This document shows, in pieces, positions 21,001 through 36,000 of a DNA stretch of 64,000 nucleotides; the stretch's first letter is position 1, and each line of letters opens with the position of its first letter. The notes under the pieces were generated by a model. That model did not search any database and was not told the DNA's origin. It saw only the letters and a program-made list of their open reading frames with translations. Both the position numbers and the translations under genes were made by a program. Source of the stretch: Pomphorhynchus laevis. Lineage: Eukaryota; Acanthocephala; Palaeacanthocephala; Echinorhynchida; Pomphorhynchidae. The stretch spans positions 103,415 to 167,414 of the forward strand of contig WNNJ02000352.1 in NCBI GenBank assembly GCA_012934845.2, read 5' to 3'.

Positions 21001-24000
21001 GTCCTCTAGAAAAGAAGACTAATCCCGAGATTGCCCAGGTACCCCAATGGAGTACCCGAGCTCCTTATCATTGTATTTTTATTGTTTCACAAACTGCAAT
21101 TTGTGATTTGTAGCAAAATTTCAAAGGCTGCAAATTTATATCAACCAAAAACAAAGCCGCTATTCATATTTTTAGAAATATTCTGCTTCTATACGTTACC
21201 CTTCTTATGATCATTAAACTATCTTCAGTGAAATCATAAGTTGTAGAAGTTTAATAATACAAAATTTAATTTAATTTATAAACTTTATACTTTATTTAAA
21301 ATAATATAAATTTTGAACAACAGTTTATTTACTATGCATGAATGTTTTGATTCAGCAAGTTTAATATGATAATTTTCAATAAACTTATGTCTATCTCTAA
21401 TTGATGCTAAAATATTTTGAATAATATAATATTAAATAATATTAAATATCAATTTATATTTAATTTATATTGAATATTTGATAATAAAGATATTTGATAA
21501 ATTAATCATAAAGTACTTAGAGCTAGAAGATTTCTAGCAAACTAGGTACATGCTTCACCAAAAAGATCATTAGCTTAGATAGCACTGGCTAATGCCAGCG
21601 CATGCTCTCTATTTATCTGCCAACTTATTTGTATTTTACGAAAAAATGAGAGATTTCCGTAGACATGTTTTCTGTTTGTATGATGTGACAGCCTTGAAAG
21701 AATCGACAAGACGATACCAGGTACCCTTTTATCATTATTTTGACTCATCAGTGCCAGATACCTCCCACTACTGGATGCAGATTAGGACCGGCAGACGGCA
21801 CGAGTATGTCAAAAGGTACATAAAGCTAGAAATTTTTTATTGTCGAATCCCCATCGTTCATCAACATTCCTTTCTTAGACGACACTCGTTACACCTCGCT
21901 ATCGCTGCGTTCCAGTCATACCCTCTTACTCCACGTTCCTAATTACTCCAACAACTACGGTATCCGATCCTTCCTAGTCGCCGCCTCACTCGCCTGGAAT
22001 TATTATTCAATACAACAACAGCAAAAAAGCGTAGAGCTCGTACAGGCTGGGTACAGGGTAAAAAAACAAATATCGATGAAAATAAGATTGTTCTAAGTTA
22101 GTACATTCTTCAGACTTCTCTTGAAGGACAAAATACTGGAGGCCGAAACCACTTGACTTGGTAGCTTATTCCAGCTTTTCCACGTTCGGTTGACAATTGT
22201 GTTAAATCTTCTTCGTGGACGAATGTGGGTCTTTAACGTGAGGTGATGTTCCCTCAATCTGTTTAAATTTCGAAGTTCGAACAGTTTACGACAAACATGT
22301 TCCCTTTGCCCTTTTTGAACATTAAGCGTTGTTCACACAAACATTAAATCAGATGACTTTAAAGATTTCTTCACTGTGGTCACACCAAGTGCGTGGAGTC
22401 GAAAAATGAATAAGAGCTTCCTCTTAATCAACTCCCTCTCGACGTCCGCCGCGCTCCCTCCTTTATCACATTCAAACACCTCTTCCGTTCACACGTTCCC
22501 GACACATGATTTACATTTATGTTTTGTTGTGGTCATGTAAGCGTGCGCTGGCATGTATTTGCCACGTTAAAATAAATCTCGTTTTTTCACCAAAAGGATC
22601 ATTAGCTAAGAGAACTGGCTAATGCCAGAGCATTCTCTCTATTTATCTGCAAGTTATTTGTATTTTACGAGAAAATGATATAATATAAGTATAATATAAT
22701 TAGTATATTATAACGTAGTTTAATGTGTTTACAATATTACACTGTATCGCAATTTTTACAATATAAATGTAAAATTGTTAAATAGGTACACTCTCCTTTA
22801 TTCCCACAGCTTGTTATAAATAAACAAATTAATTTAAATCCCATTAAGAAAACATTTAAGTAGTTGATGTTCTATGTGTTATTTAATAAAATCACCGATA
22901 AAGAAAATTACGTATATTTGATCATAATATTCTATTTTGAATCAAATATTTAGTATTTCTGAATTTTTAATTTGAATTTTTAACATTCGCATAGTATAAT
23001 TTGTTTAATGATTTGTAAACTAATTAATGACTAAACAATAGTAAAAATGCGATTCTAAATGTTAGTATATAATCTAATGTTTCAGTGTTAATAAAAATCA
23101 TTTTAATTTTATTTAATTAATAAATGTAGTTTACTTATATACTAAACTACAATATGTGCTTTTACTGTACATGATATTATACTTTATTAAATCAATATAT
23201 ATCGAGTAAACTTACTCTGTACACTGTTGCGAACGAATAAGACATTTGCAAACGATTCAATTTTTTAATTTAATTTTAATTTATTTTAATTTTCATTAGA
23301 TATAATACATTTTTTAATTTAATTTTAATTAAAAAAATTGATTTCATTTTATTTTTCAATTTTCTAATTCATTAAATAAACTGAGTCAAATGTTTACTTT
23401 GCAATTCTTTATTTAAATTAAAATTATTTATTAATATTTTGTTCGCTTTATTTATTTAAGAATGAATTCTTCATAATTCTTCATAATTTTATCTCGAATA
23501 TTTTCAATCACAATTTATATTAAACAAATGTGTTAAGCGAATAGTATCATTCTTCGTTATCGGAATATGACAAAAATCAAAAAATATTATTACAAGAAAT
23601 TACTTAAGAAGCATTTCTTGTCGTTAGATCAATTTTTAATTCAACAAAATACATTTTTTTTGATTGTGAACGTGATTTAAGGAAAAAGCGTTTATGATGT
23701 TAAAATTCATGCGTTCACAGAATTACCTCTCGTAGACACTGGTTTATTTATAAATATGTACAGCAATGATAATAAGAGTACTGGTATGACTTACATCGGT
23801 CTATTAAATCCAGACGATAAAATGATGGAAGAAACAATCACATCGAAAACTTTTCCGATATTCAACGTTGAGCGTATAGGAATTGTGAGTAAGAGATTAA
23901 TCCATGCATTTTTTTACAAAATTAACATGATATTAAATATCATAAAAATTTGTTTTTTTTTAGATCTTACCTTCTGTTATATATTTGAGCGTTAATTTGT

Positions 24001-27000
24001 GAAATGATCTGAGATCATAAAGAATTTGTATCTATTTAAATAGATTAGATTTAAATTTTAATCAGATGAATCAATTTAACTGTATTAATCAATTAATATC
24101 TCAAATTATCTCTAATTAATAATTTAAATTAATTATAATTTTAAGAAAATTACAACTTCCGTTCAAATTAAGTCGAATAATTGTAAGTAATTGTTGATGA
24201 ATAATTGCATATTTGATTGTACTACACCTATTAAAGGGTTGCATTATGTGTTTAACCAATGTATGGTTAAATACATAAAGCTAATAGTTATACATAATAA
24301 TTACTGTTAGTACCAATACTTTTAAAAAATATACACATGTGTTTCATTTGCAAATTGTATTTGGCCATCTGATGTTATATTATATAAATATTATATTATA
24401 GCTATAAATGATGCTTTATTAAAAATGCTAATTATTAATTCTATAAAGAATTATTAGAGCTGGATCCAAAAAGGGGACAATTTTATTTGATAGTTCGCTA
24501 ACCACTGTTAACATCTTCAGAAAATTACAATATAGCAGCTACTGTAATTTTCTTAAGATGCTAACAGAGGTTAGCGAAATATCAGTAAAAAGTTTCCCTC
24601 TTTTTTGGTCCAGCTCCAATAATTCTTTATCAATAATGGATCCTTATCAACTATTTACAATTATTAATTTTATATTTTCTATATTTTTGTATAATTCATT
24701 TATTCAAAACGACTTGTTTGTTGTAGTATTAAATTCGGTTTTAATATCGAATATCGAATATTAATATATTATATAAAAATAATTATTTATTATATATTAT
24801 TGAACCAAAGAAATGAGAATTTATTCGATAAAAAGGTCCAGTTCAATATTTCAATAGCTGCCGCTATCATCAGGAACTTTCTGAAACGGAAAGTTCTTGA
24901 TCATCAGAAACTTTCATCATTCAATCATCAGGAACTTTTATCATCAGAAACTTTTCTGAACATAAGAAAAGTTCCTGACGATGATAGTAGCAGCTATTGA
25001 AATACTGATCTGAACATTTTTTATTTTTTATTTTTTATTGAATAAATTCTCGGTTCTTTAGTTTTCAAAAAATTATATATTATATTATATAATATGATAT
25101 TATTTACTGCATATTATATAAGTCGTATTAGTATATTTGACTTATACTTAACATTTAAACACGGATCGTGTAAATTTGCAAATTGCTTTTTTCCGATCTA
25201 CAATACTCAAAGTTAGTTGAATAATTGTTATTTGATTTGATTATCAATAAGTTAGTTTATTCTCGGATATATTATCGTTATATTTAACCTTACTATTTAT
25301 TACTTTGTTGTTATTAGATTGACACTATTGAGCTTACCGCTGATCCATTAATGAAACTATTATGCACACAAATTGATTTCATTGATATAATCGATAAAGA
25401 AAACAAAGATGTTTTCAGGTGTGTAACAACATTATTAGCAAAATAATTACTTTAGTTTTAATAACTTTAGTTTTAAAAAGATAATCAGTTGTGAAAATAA
25501 TAATTATGAATATATTGTATATTTAAAAGAAGGCAAGTTTTTTAATGTAGCAAATGCACACAGACTGTGTGTTTACAAGCCCACAAAAGCGAAACATTGA
25601 AAACAATAGTTACTCGTTTAGAAGCATTGAACGTAGTTGCTTTTTGAAAAAAGGGATTAGGATGAAGATCGCAGATGATCAGGTTGGGATTTCTAAATAC
25701 CATCGTTTTGATCATATACCTCTTCATTAAATTAAAAATTGCTTTATTTGTGCATAAAACAAGCAATTTGGTTCACTCTTCTACCTCTTTAGTGAAGAGG
25801 TATATGAACAAAATGATGGTCTCGCAATGGGAAATCCTCTAACACCCCTTAGTGCATTATGTATGAGAAATTGGGAAATAAATAATATCACTAAGATGGA
25901 TGGAATTGTTATGTGGATTAGATATGTCGATGATACGTTTGCTATTTGTGATAACACAATTGATGTACACGACATCTTAAGAGCAATAAATTGTTTTGAT
26001 AAAAATATTCAGTGGACAATAGAATTATAAATAGATTATAGATTAACATTTTTAGATGTCGTGGTTATTAGAACATTAAATGATATTTTAAAAGCATCCG
26101 TTTATTATAAAAATTTAAATGATTTAAATATTATTTCGTGGAATATCAATGCCTCAACATCTTGGAAAATATCTGCTGGCAATTCTTTGTTTTTATGAAG
26201 TAAAATGATTGTTTACGATGTAAATGAACTTGAAACAAATAATAAGATAATTATAATTCTATAAGATAAAACGGTTTCCCATCATAAGGAATTAAAAAGG
26301 CTTTCTACAAGTACCAAAACGGATGAAAAAGTTGTTTTTGACCCAGAACGAGAAAAGAAATACATAGGATTATAATTTATAAATAATTTTCGGAATATAA
26401 ATTTTAAAAGATTTATTCGAAACAATAAAACATTAAATACATCAAATATTGTTTTGTATAATAGTAAAATACCGAAGTTACACAACATTTTGAAAAAGAA
26501 ACCCAAACATGATAATTATGGAGTTGTTTATAAAATTTCTTGTTTAGAATGCGTTAAAATATATGTGAGTCAAATTGGCCAACCATTAGAGACTAGATTA
26601 AAACAACACAAATACACACTCAAGAAGGGCCGAAGTAGCGCTATTGTAGACATAGTTTTAATTTAGATCGCAATATTGACTTTAATAATACTGTTGTTTT
26701 AGCAAAAGAAACCAATTGTTTAAATAGAAAAATTCTTGAGGCTTCTTACATTCATACAAACTCCAATATTATTATGCCGAATAATAAACCTGGCGTAACT
26801 TTAAATATTTTGTAAAGATGTTGTAAGCGATTCTTTTGTTTAAATAATCTTTTCTGTTTTTTTTCTTTATTTAATTTTTCTAGTAATTTTAATTATTATT
26901 ATATTTTTCTAATTCTTTCAAATTAATTATTTTGAATGAAAATATTATGGTTATTATTTTTGTTTCTAAACTATTTCGAATCATCCTTTTTCATTGCGTT

Positions 27001-30000
27001 TTGTGTACATTTAAAAGTTGCCGAAATCGTGTCAAAAATTCAAACAACACTGAAAGCAGCTGTTTATCGCTAATAACAGCAGCACATGCTCAAAGAAAAG
27101 AGCAGCGATCATTTTGATTTTTTATAAAGACACATTTTAAAAAACATTGTAATTTTCTGAAGATGCTACAACTTTATGTTGTAATCATCATTCTCATCTT
27201 TTTGATGAGAATGGTGTGCCATGTGCTATCGAAATATTGGATCAAAATTGTATAATAAATCATAATGTCTCTTCGCCTTATTTACAATCTAATAACAATT
27301 AGATACACCTATTATTTTGAACAATATTTTGGGATATCAATCGTTTATTAATAAGAATATTTCACATATGCTTATCGATTTGTTTTATGTTACGGATTGT
27401 ATGTAATATTTATTTTTAATAAATTCTCAAAATCCTCGTTTTATACAATTTAAAATGAAGAAAGCGTGATCAAAATAAATAGTTATAATGCATGTTATTG
27501 AATCACATTTATAATCTGTGAGACTAAAATATTATTTTAGATTTCCAGTTAAACGGTGGATCGGCCAGCTAAAAGCAGACTCAAAATCATCGCTCACATT
27601 AGAACGAGGTATACTGCCTGGATATGAATACAGAGGTATTAAATATTGGCGCCAATAATTATTTATATTATTTACCAATTATAGCAATCGTACCAATGAA
27701 TTACTTTGAACGTTCGGGTAATTTTATATTTAGCAGTAAATTAAATTGTTAAGTAAATCTATTTAAAATATAAAGATTATAAATATGAAATTTATGTTTT
27801 AATATTTTTATCTTGATTAATACGTAGTATCTTAGAACTAATGAATTTAAGCTGTCTATTTAGAGATGATTACTTGAAATGTTTCCCAGGATGTATATAT
27901 ATGTATATATATCTCAAATGATATATATATGCATACTATATCTATCGCAAACCTTTAATTTTTGTCCATATATTTATTAATATGAAGTTTATCTTTAATA
28001 TCTATGAAGTTACATAAATGTTTAATACAGAGGTTAAATCAAACTTAAGTAAAATGAACCTAACGTATATCTAAGTATATATTTAATATCTATGAAGTTA
28101 CATAAATGTTTAATACAGAGGTTAAATCAAACTTAAGTAAAATAAACCTAACGTATATCTAAGTATATATTTGATATCTACGAAGTTACATAAATGTTTA
28201 ATACAGAGGTTAAATCAAACTTAAGAAAAATGAACCTAACGTATATCTAAGTTTATATTTAATATCTATGAAGTTACATAAATGTTTAGTACAGAGGTTA
28301 AATCAAACTTAAGAAAAATGAACCTAACGTATATCTAAGTGCATGCATATTTTTAGAATTTATAAAAGTTACAGCACTTTCTATTTGACACAACAATAAA
28401 TTACATTAATTTTTATTTTACATTAAAACGTCTTTTAATAAATTTGGATAATAATAAACGCATTCAAAACATGCAACTTTTAGAAACTATCTGAAGTAAC
28501 TGATTAAATGTTGAAAAATATGATATAATTCATATATTTGAATGTATATTTAAATATTACAGTGTTTATAGAAAGTAGTAACAATATGTTCTTAAAATTT
28601 AAATTATATTATTATATTTTTAATTAATCCTAAAATAATAAAAATATTTTTATTAATAATTTTTAAATAATTAAATAATTTTAATAATTTAATAGTTATT
28701 AAATAATTTTACTAATAATTGCTATTTACAATTATTCATTAATATTTAAATTATTTACTCGTATTGACTTGTAATTAAACAATTTAATGTGTTTACATTT
28801 TTTCACTTACGATTTTAGCATATAAATTACCCTATCATTTTAGTAATTGAATTGATTATTTTAATTGAAGCCAAAATATTCTGAAAAATCGGAATCTACA
28901 AGACTTAAAGTAGATCCATGACTTAATATGAGCTCAAAGATGGCAATTATTTTCTTTTGCATCTTTTAATGTTAAGCGGTATGCTGGATTTGCTATTTAA
29001 AAGCCCGTAATTTTATGTATTCGCAGCTCATTCTTGAAAAAGTGTTGTGAAAACCCATTGGTAGAGCAATGTTACGATCACTTAATTTTAGTAATTTATA
29101 ATAAAGATAGAAAAGTTACACATTTCGTAAATTTTTATATGAAATTAATTATTTCGTAATAACATCGCGTTATTTCATAATTACTGACTAAATGAACACA
29201 AATATTAAATTATTAAAACTATTAAAATATTAGTTTATAATAATTTATTTCGTATTTATAATAATTTATATGTATTTTATTATATAATTTTTGTTTAAAA
29301 CGTAAAGTTTTTTAATGTGGCAAATGCACACAGACTGTGTGCTTACAAGACCACAAACGCGAAGCAGATTATAAAAATCGACGTTAACCTGAATACGATA
29401 TATAATTCTTATTCGAATACATCATCTGTTATTTATTAGTCAATTCATATAAATTGACTTTTTGAATTTCAATTTTTAATTTAAACTTGATATGAGTTAT
29501 AGGAAATATTATTAAACAATTATTTATAATGTATAATTATTAATTATTTAAATAATAAATAATAATTTAAATTAAATAATTTTAATTATTAATAATTATT
29601 AATAAATTTAAATTTACTAATAATTTAAACAATTTCGTTAAATGCATTAATTATAATATTTCCAAAGGAATGCAGGATCCTTTACACCATGCTAACTTTC
29701 GAACTAATATCTGTTAGCCATTTTTGTGTGTATCAGATCATTGTAAAGCAGCATTCCTAACAATTGGCATATTCTGCAAACGACGAAATCCTCACTTGAT
29801 GTTATCATCCGAACCATTTTAATTGAATTTATGCTATCGGTCATTACGAAGATATTGAATTTGTTTTTGATTCTAGTTTAGAATATTACAAATATTTTAC
29901 AAAACGACATTATAAAATTATTACTTTATATGAATATAAATTTTTAAAAATCTTAAATAATTATTTATTATTTGTCTTCATTTTTAATTTAAATACGATA

Positions 30001-33000
30001 TATAATTATTTATTTTATTTAGCATTTTTTTTATTTTAAATAATATAAAATACGTAGACTCAGTTAGCTGATTTGATTTCTTCATTTGTTGTTCTTATTA
30101 TTCTGCGACATACTTCATATGTTATTGTAATGGTTTTACATAAATAATAATTAACAGTAGACACCGAAGTCTGCTATTAATATCATACAGTATATTTTAT
30201 ATAGAAACCATGTTATTGATGGTCACAGTATTATTAATTTAATAATTAATCAAATAATTAATAATTAAATAATTAAATAATTAATTATTACTTATTTATT
30301 TTTATTATTATTTTATCATTAATTATTATTTATTTAATTATTAAAAAATCAATCACGTATATTTGTATTTCAATATTCGCTTTCTTTATAACATTATTTC
30401 ATTTATCATTTATAAAAGAATGATAATCTCATTCTACATTATCCCATTTTTATTATCAAATATTTAAAATATATTTTTATCTTGTCAAAATGTTCATTTT
30501 CCTTAAGACAATTGATAATAAAACAGCATTTAAACGCAGAATACATGAGAAAATTTTATTATTTATTTATATCAGATTAATATTAAATATATTTGATAAA
30601 GTTAAGAATTAGCTTTCGCAGATAGACCGTTTGATCTGTAATAGCTTTTATCTTTAAATAACAGCTTAATTGTATAATAAAAATAATATTCAAATTTCTG
30701 GTTGTGATAACTATTTACAATACGTATTTAAGATAATAAATCAGATGTGAGTTTATGCCGAAACGTACATAGTCTACGATATAAATAACTAAACATGTGT
30801 CGATTTTAAGTGAACTCTGTAATTTTAATTTTATATTTTGCAATAGTGTTTTGAAAATGTATGTGGGCAATACGAATGCTTGAAATTTTGATAATTTAAC
30901 TTGGTTTCTATCTTTTAAAGCTGTTCTGTACATCGTTACATTCGTCACTGAAGATGTTATTACTAAAAGGAAACCTGTGAAAGTTAATGTCAAGATACAC
31001 GGGCGAAAAGCGAGTACACCCGCCATTGCCTTAGTAGAAAGCGACAGCAATGTTGAGCCATTTAAGAAAGAAAATAGAGATACGTTCAGATTTAAAGCAA
31101 TTGATGTTGGAGAGGTATAAATCAACCAAATTCAATTTTCAATGTGAATAACTATTCACATCCTAAACATCTTCAAGTTTGAATTTTTATGATAATGTAA
31201 ATAAGTCATCGGTAACAAATAAGTTAATTTGAAACTTAAATTATTAAGTTAATAATAAGTTATTACGACACTTTGTTCACATACTAAATAAGGAATATTT
31301 CAAATACTTGAAATATTTAAAGTTTATAGTTATTTTTGTTTTTTGTAAATTATCGGTAATTATCGGTTACAACGTCAAGTTTAATTTGTAGTTTTAAAGT
31401 ATATTTTGATTAATTATTATTTTTAAAATTGATTATGTTGAAGTATAAACAAAGATGTATTTCTCCCTTTATTCAGATCACATGGGTGTCAAATAAAATA
31501 TGGAATCATTTATATAAATATTTAAAAATATATAGTAAAAATATATATGGTTAAATAGAAAATATTTAATCTCTTCCGCTTTAAATAATGCAATAATATT
31601 AAAGGATAAATAAAAATAATAAATGAAAATTGAAAATATTTTTATCACATACTAAATTTATACAATTTTTTTGTCAAATTAAAATGTTTTATAATAAAAT
31701 GACAACTTTTAAAATTTACACACAAAATTCGATTTTGGATCAATCGTCACTTAAAAAGATTTCCTTTCCTGAAGTTAAGCTAAGTTAAGTTATAATTTAG
31801 GTATATGGTTTTACCATCGAATGTGACTTTGCTTTCAGAACTGATGCAATATTTATTGATGTAATTCAACTCATTATTCCAAGTAAAAACGATCATATAA
31901 TGTACCAAAAGAATGCTGGACAGCACATAGCTAAAAACTTATTTTAATTTAGATTTCCTGTAAGAAGATGGCTCGGAGAGAGCCACTTTGATGGAAGAAC
32001 TAAATTATTGCTTAGACCGAAAACCAGACCTGGATACGCCCCAAAATGTAACTGTTGTTTTTAAGTTTAGTCAACTGTTAATTTGTAAAGTTCAATTGAA
32101 TCACATAATCATTAACTAAGAGTAACAGTTGATGTCAGTAATTATAGCATAAATTTATGACAAACTTGATCCGTCTTTTAGCAATTTGATTTAAAACGGG
32201 TAGGTTTCAAACTAAACATGCAGCACTGTTCAAATCAAACAGTTAGATTTTCAAATTTAAGGTCGAACCGTCCCTAGCCAACGTAGATTTAATTTAAACC
32301 AGAAATTATTTCGATTTAATTTACAAAATGTTACATGGCAAGTATTTCATAAATAAATATTTTATTACATAAATAAATACATTAATACATACTTTATAAT
32401 ACTTAATAATGCTTATTGCAAAAAGTATTATATTTCTTAATACTTTATGAAATAACACTAAATATCAAGCAGTAAACGAATCGAATTATCGTCATCCAAC
32501 ATTACAAAAAGCCGAAACGTAAAAGGTAGGTGTTATTGGATCAGTAGCTGATGTGGTCAACAATTTCTGAAATGTAGCGTACTGCTGTTGACTTAAAAAT
32601 AATATCAAAGCAACGTGAAGAATAAAGTCATTGTCTTATTGAGAATGCAATTTTTAAGTTTATGTATTTTTCATATGCAAGCAAAAATATGCCATATTCA
32701 CTTTTAAGAAGATAATGCGATAAATGAGAAACTTGACGCCATTTGGGCGTCAAGATATATATATTTTGAAGGTATCAATAAGATTATATAAAATTAAGTC
32801 GTCAATTCGCTATAAATTACAAAGTCCACGAATTTATAATCAACTGTAAATTTAAATTATTGCATTAATAATATTAAATATTAAATATTACAGCAATTAT
32901 TAAATATTTTATAAACGATGATTTTTTCGTTCTTCGTATATTTGTTTTCCTTTGTTTTAATTATTTTTCTTTCCAATTTTATATTTTCTTTTATTGTTTT

Positions 33001-36000
33001 GCCTTTAACAATGCCGAATTTTAACTTTATTTTCTTGCAACCCAACGAATATTCACGTTACCAGCTCAATGGAGTAAAATAGTTATGATAGCGTAGAGTT
33101 GAATATAAAAAATAATATTTAAAAACAACATTCGTTGAACAAATTGTTGTTTTTGGTCATGTTTTTAATGTTGTTTGTTTATCCTGTACCTAAATTTCAA
33201 ATATTATAAATGGATCAAAATTATTTTTAAATAAAGTTCAAAAATATTTACGTTTTTACTACTATTGCACTTTTCGCATTTTCATCCACCCAGAACCATC
33301 TGCAAGGCAGATTACTGAAATGATGAATTTCCTCCAAAGTTATATTGATATCTAACACAAAGCGCGTTATTAATTATAACAAATTAGTTACAATTGTTAG
33401 AAGAATGTTCAAAACTTTGAAACAATTTGATCACTACATCTCAATCGTAAATTTTGTAATAAAATGTTATTAATAATTCATAAATGTCGTAGCAATAACA
33501 TTATTTAATCAGATTACTATTTGATAACATATTGATATCAACGCTTTATTTCAGATCCTAATGAGCATTACCAGATTTTATGTAAATTGAATTTCACAAA
33601 ATTATATTGAATTTAATTATAATTATACAATTAATAATTATACAATTAATTAATAATTATATTATTATATATAATTATATATAATTAAATTATATTTAAT
33701 TTCATCGTACAATGTATAATTGAATTTTATAAAATTATATATTATATTTATATATTGAATTATAAATATTGATATAGTTATTACAGGAATATTGATATAG
33801 TTATTACATTGCTTCTTTGTTCCTGTAATAACTATATATTTAAAATGGAAGAAGATTATGGGTTTAGTATAATTATAAATATTAAACTTTAGAAATATTA
33901 AATTTATTTAAATACAATTTTAGTTTGGGATAGGAAAATATATTGTTAAACCAAATGTATTGTTAAGTTATACAACTTATCAGACTTTCAACTTGTTAAA
34001 TAATGTTAATGAAGTTTTATTCTAAATATTGTATAAAACGGGGATAGTTAACTGATTTAATTCCCTAAGTAAATAACTTTTAATTTAAATTTCTTTAATT
34101 TATATTTTATTTAGACCGCAAATACGAAAATTAAATTTAGTTCAATTAAGAAATTTAGATTAAAAATAATTTTCCAAGTTTTATATTATTTTCCAAATCC
34201 GTTTTTAAAAATTATTTTCCAAATCTGTTTTTTTTTTCTAAGTAAGTCAAAACTGTTGCAAAATCATTATATGCTTAATTTAGGTAAATTACCAATCGAT
34301 GTACTTCCGGAGAGAGGTAAGCTTATTGATGCTTTTTTAAATTCAAATCTTTATAGGTGATATCAGATACATCATTAAAACTAAAGTAAATTCAAATCAA
34401 ATTGGATCCGGCAATGAGATCAGCGTTGCATTACACGGGCAAGATTGTAGCACTGACTGGATGCCATTACGAGCTAGCTTGACTAATGAATCCCCGTTCC
34501 TCAGTGGCAAAAGTGATATTTTTGATAAAATAGGACGCGACATTGGACTGGTACGATTAATAGCATTTAATCATATGTCTATTAAATTAGTTTTAAAGAT
34601 AATGTCATACTTGAAGAAATTATAACTATAAGTTCTATTAATAGAAATAAATTTTAAGATGCCTAAATTTGAAATACTTGTAACGAAGCCTGCACATTTT
34701 GTGATATATTGCAACATTTTTTTAATAATATTATATTATAAAATATTGTACAATATGATACAAATTTGAAACCATAAATTATCTGTACATGAGTTTTTTA
34801 GATTCAGTCCTTAGAAATACGATATCCTGAAGGAATTACTAAATCGGCATTGGAGTTTGTTGAAGTATACGTGCCAATATACAAGAAGCTATATAGGTGA
34901 ATAAGATTTTTACAATTTTATTAAATTTGAGTTAAAAGCTTATGAATATAACAAGTATTTCATATCTAAGAAATAAAATTTGTTGAATTTAAGTAATTAT
35001 TTAAGTAATAATTTAGAAGTAATTAAGTAATAATTAAGTAATAATTATCTCAAATGATACCATTCAGTGAATGTTTGTAATCATATAAGCCCGACTCGGA
35101 AGAACGACGACAAACACTGCTAGATTCCGTTTCGTCATTACAATGACTCATCCGTTCCAGATCTCTCTCACTGCTAGATGCAGAGTAGGACTAGCAGAGA
35201 GCAATCAACGAATCATGCGTATGGTGTACTAGAAGACCTCTAGTAACATCATCATAGAGTGCTAAATCAGCACTACAGCTTCACCAAATAAAATCATTAG
35301 CAAAAGCACTGACAAATTCCAGCGCAGGTATCTTTATATCGGCTTACTTCTAATACGAATTTATCTCAAATGATATGAGCAACTTCTGTATATCTTTATT
35401 AAACTTGCTGTAATTGTAGCTAGAGCTCGAAGATATGAGAAACTTTTGGAGTGATTAATTTCGTTGTAAGACCGCTTACGGAAAGGGCAAATACTTGATT
35501 CACCTCGATTGTGCATGGAGTTTTATTCTGACAATAATGGTAATGCAGCCCATCCATAGAAACCCGCATAATGGGCCTCGTTTCTCTTTGTTCGTTTCAT
35601 TGTGCCGTGTATTCGGTAGTTGTATCGCCGGAGTGTGTTTGTACTCAGCATTTACCAATGCTTGTCGCAGCATACAACTAGATATGTAGTTCTCCCTCAT
35701 TGACGTAATAGGCAAATTGAATCGTTGCAGCAATGATTGAGAGTGTTTTATCACAAAATTATTAATCCTATAAATTTGTCCGGCATTCAGATCAGAACAA
35801 GATAAAAATATAGCCCCAATTGCCCCATTTGTCTTCATTAGTATTATCGATGTTTGTTTGGTGTTTATTTTAATTTAAATATATCTAGTACTAATTTACT
35901 TTTATAAATATTTTATTATTTAATTAATTACTTTTATTATAAAAAATAAATTAATTTAATTACTAAATTACAATTTTTATTTAATAACTTTTGTAAAATA

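Noticed and set aside
30715-31125. 136-codon minus-strand open frame
   Set aside because: It is the opposite strand of PLAT exon 9, which has splice sites and PLAT motifs.
35500-35838. 112-codon minus-strand frame as a host gene
   Set aside because: No recognised domain, no splice partner and transposon-like base composition; kept only as an unrecognised block.
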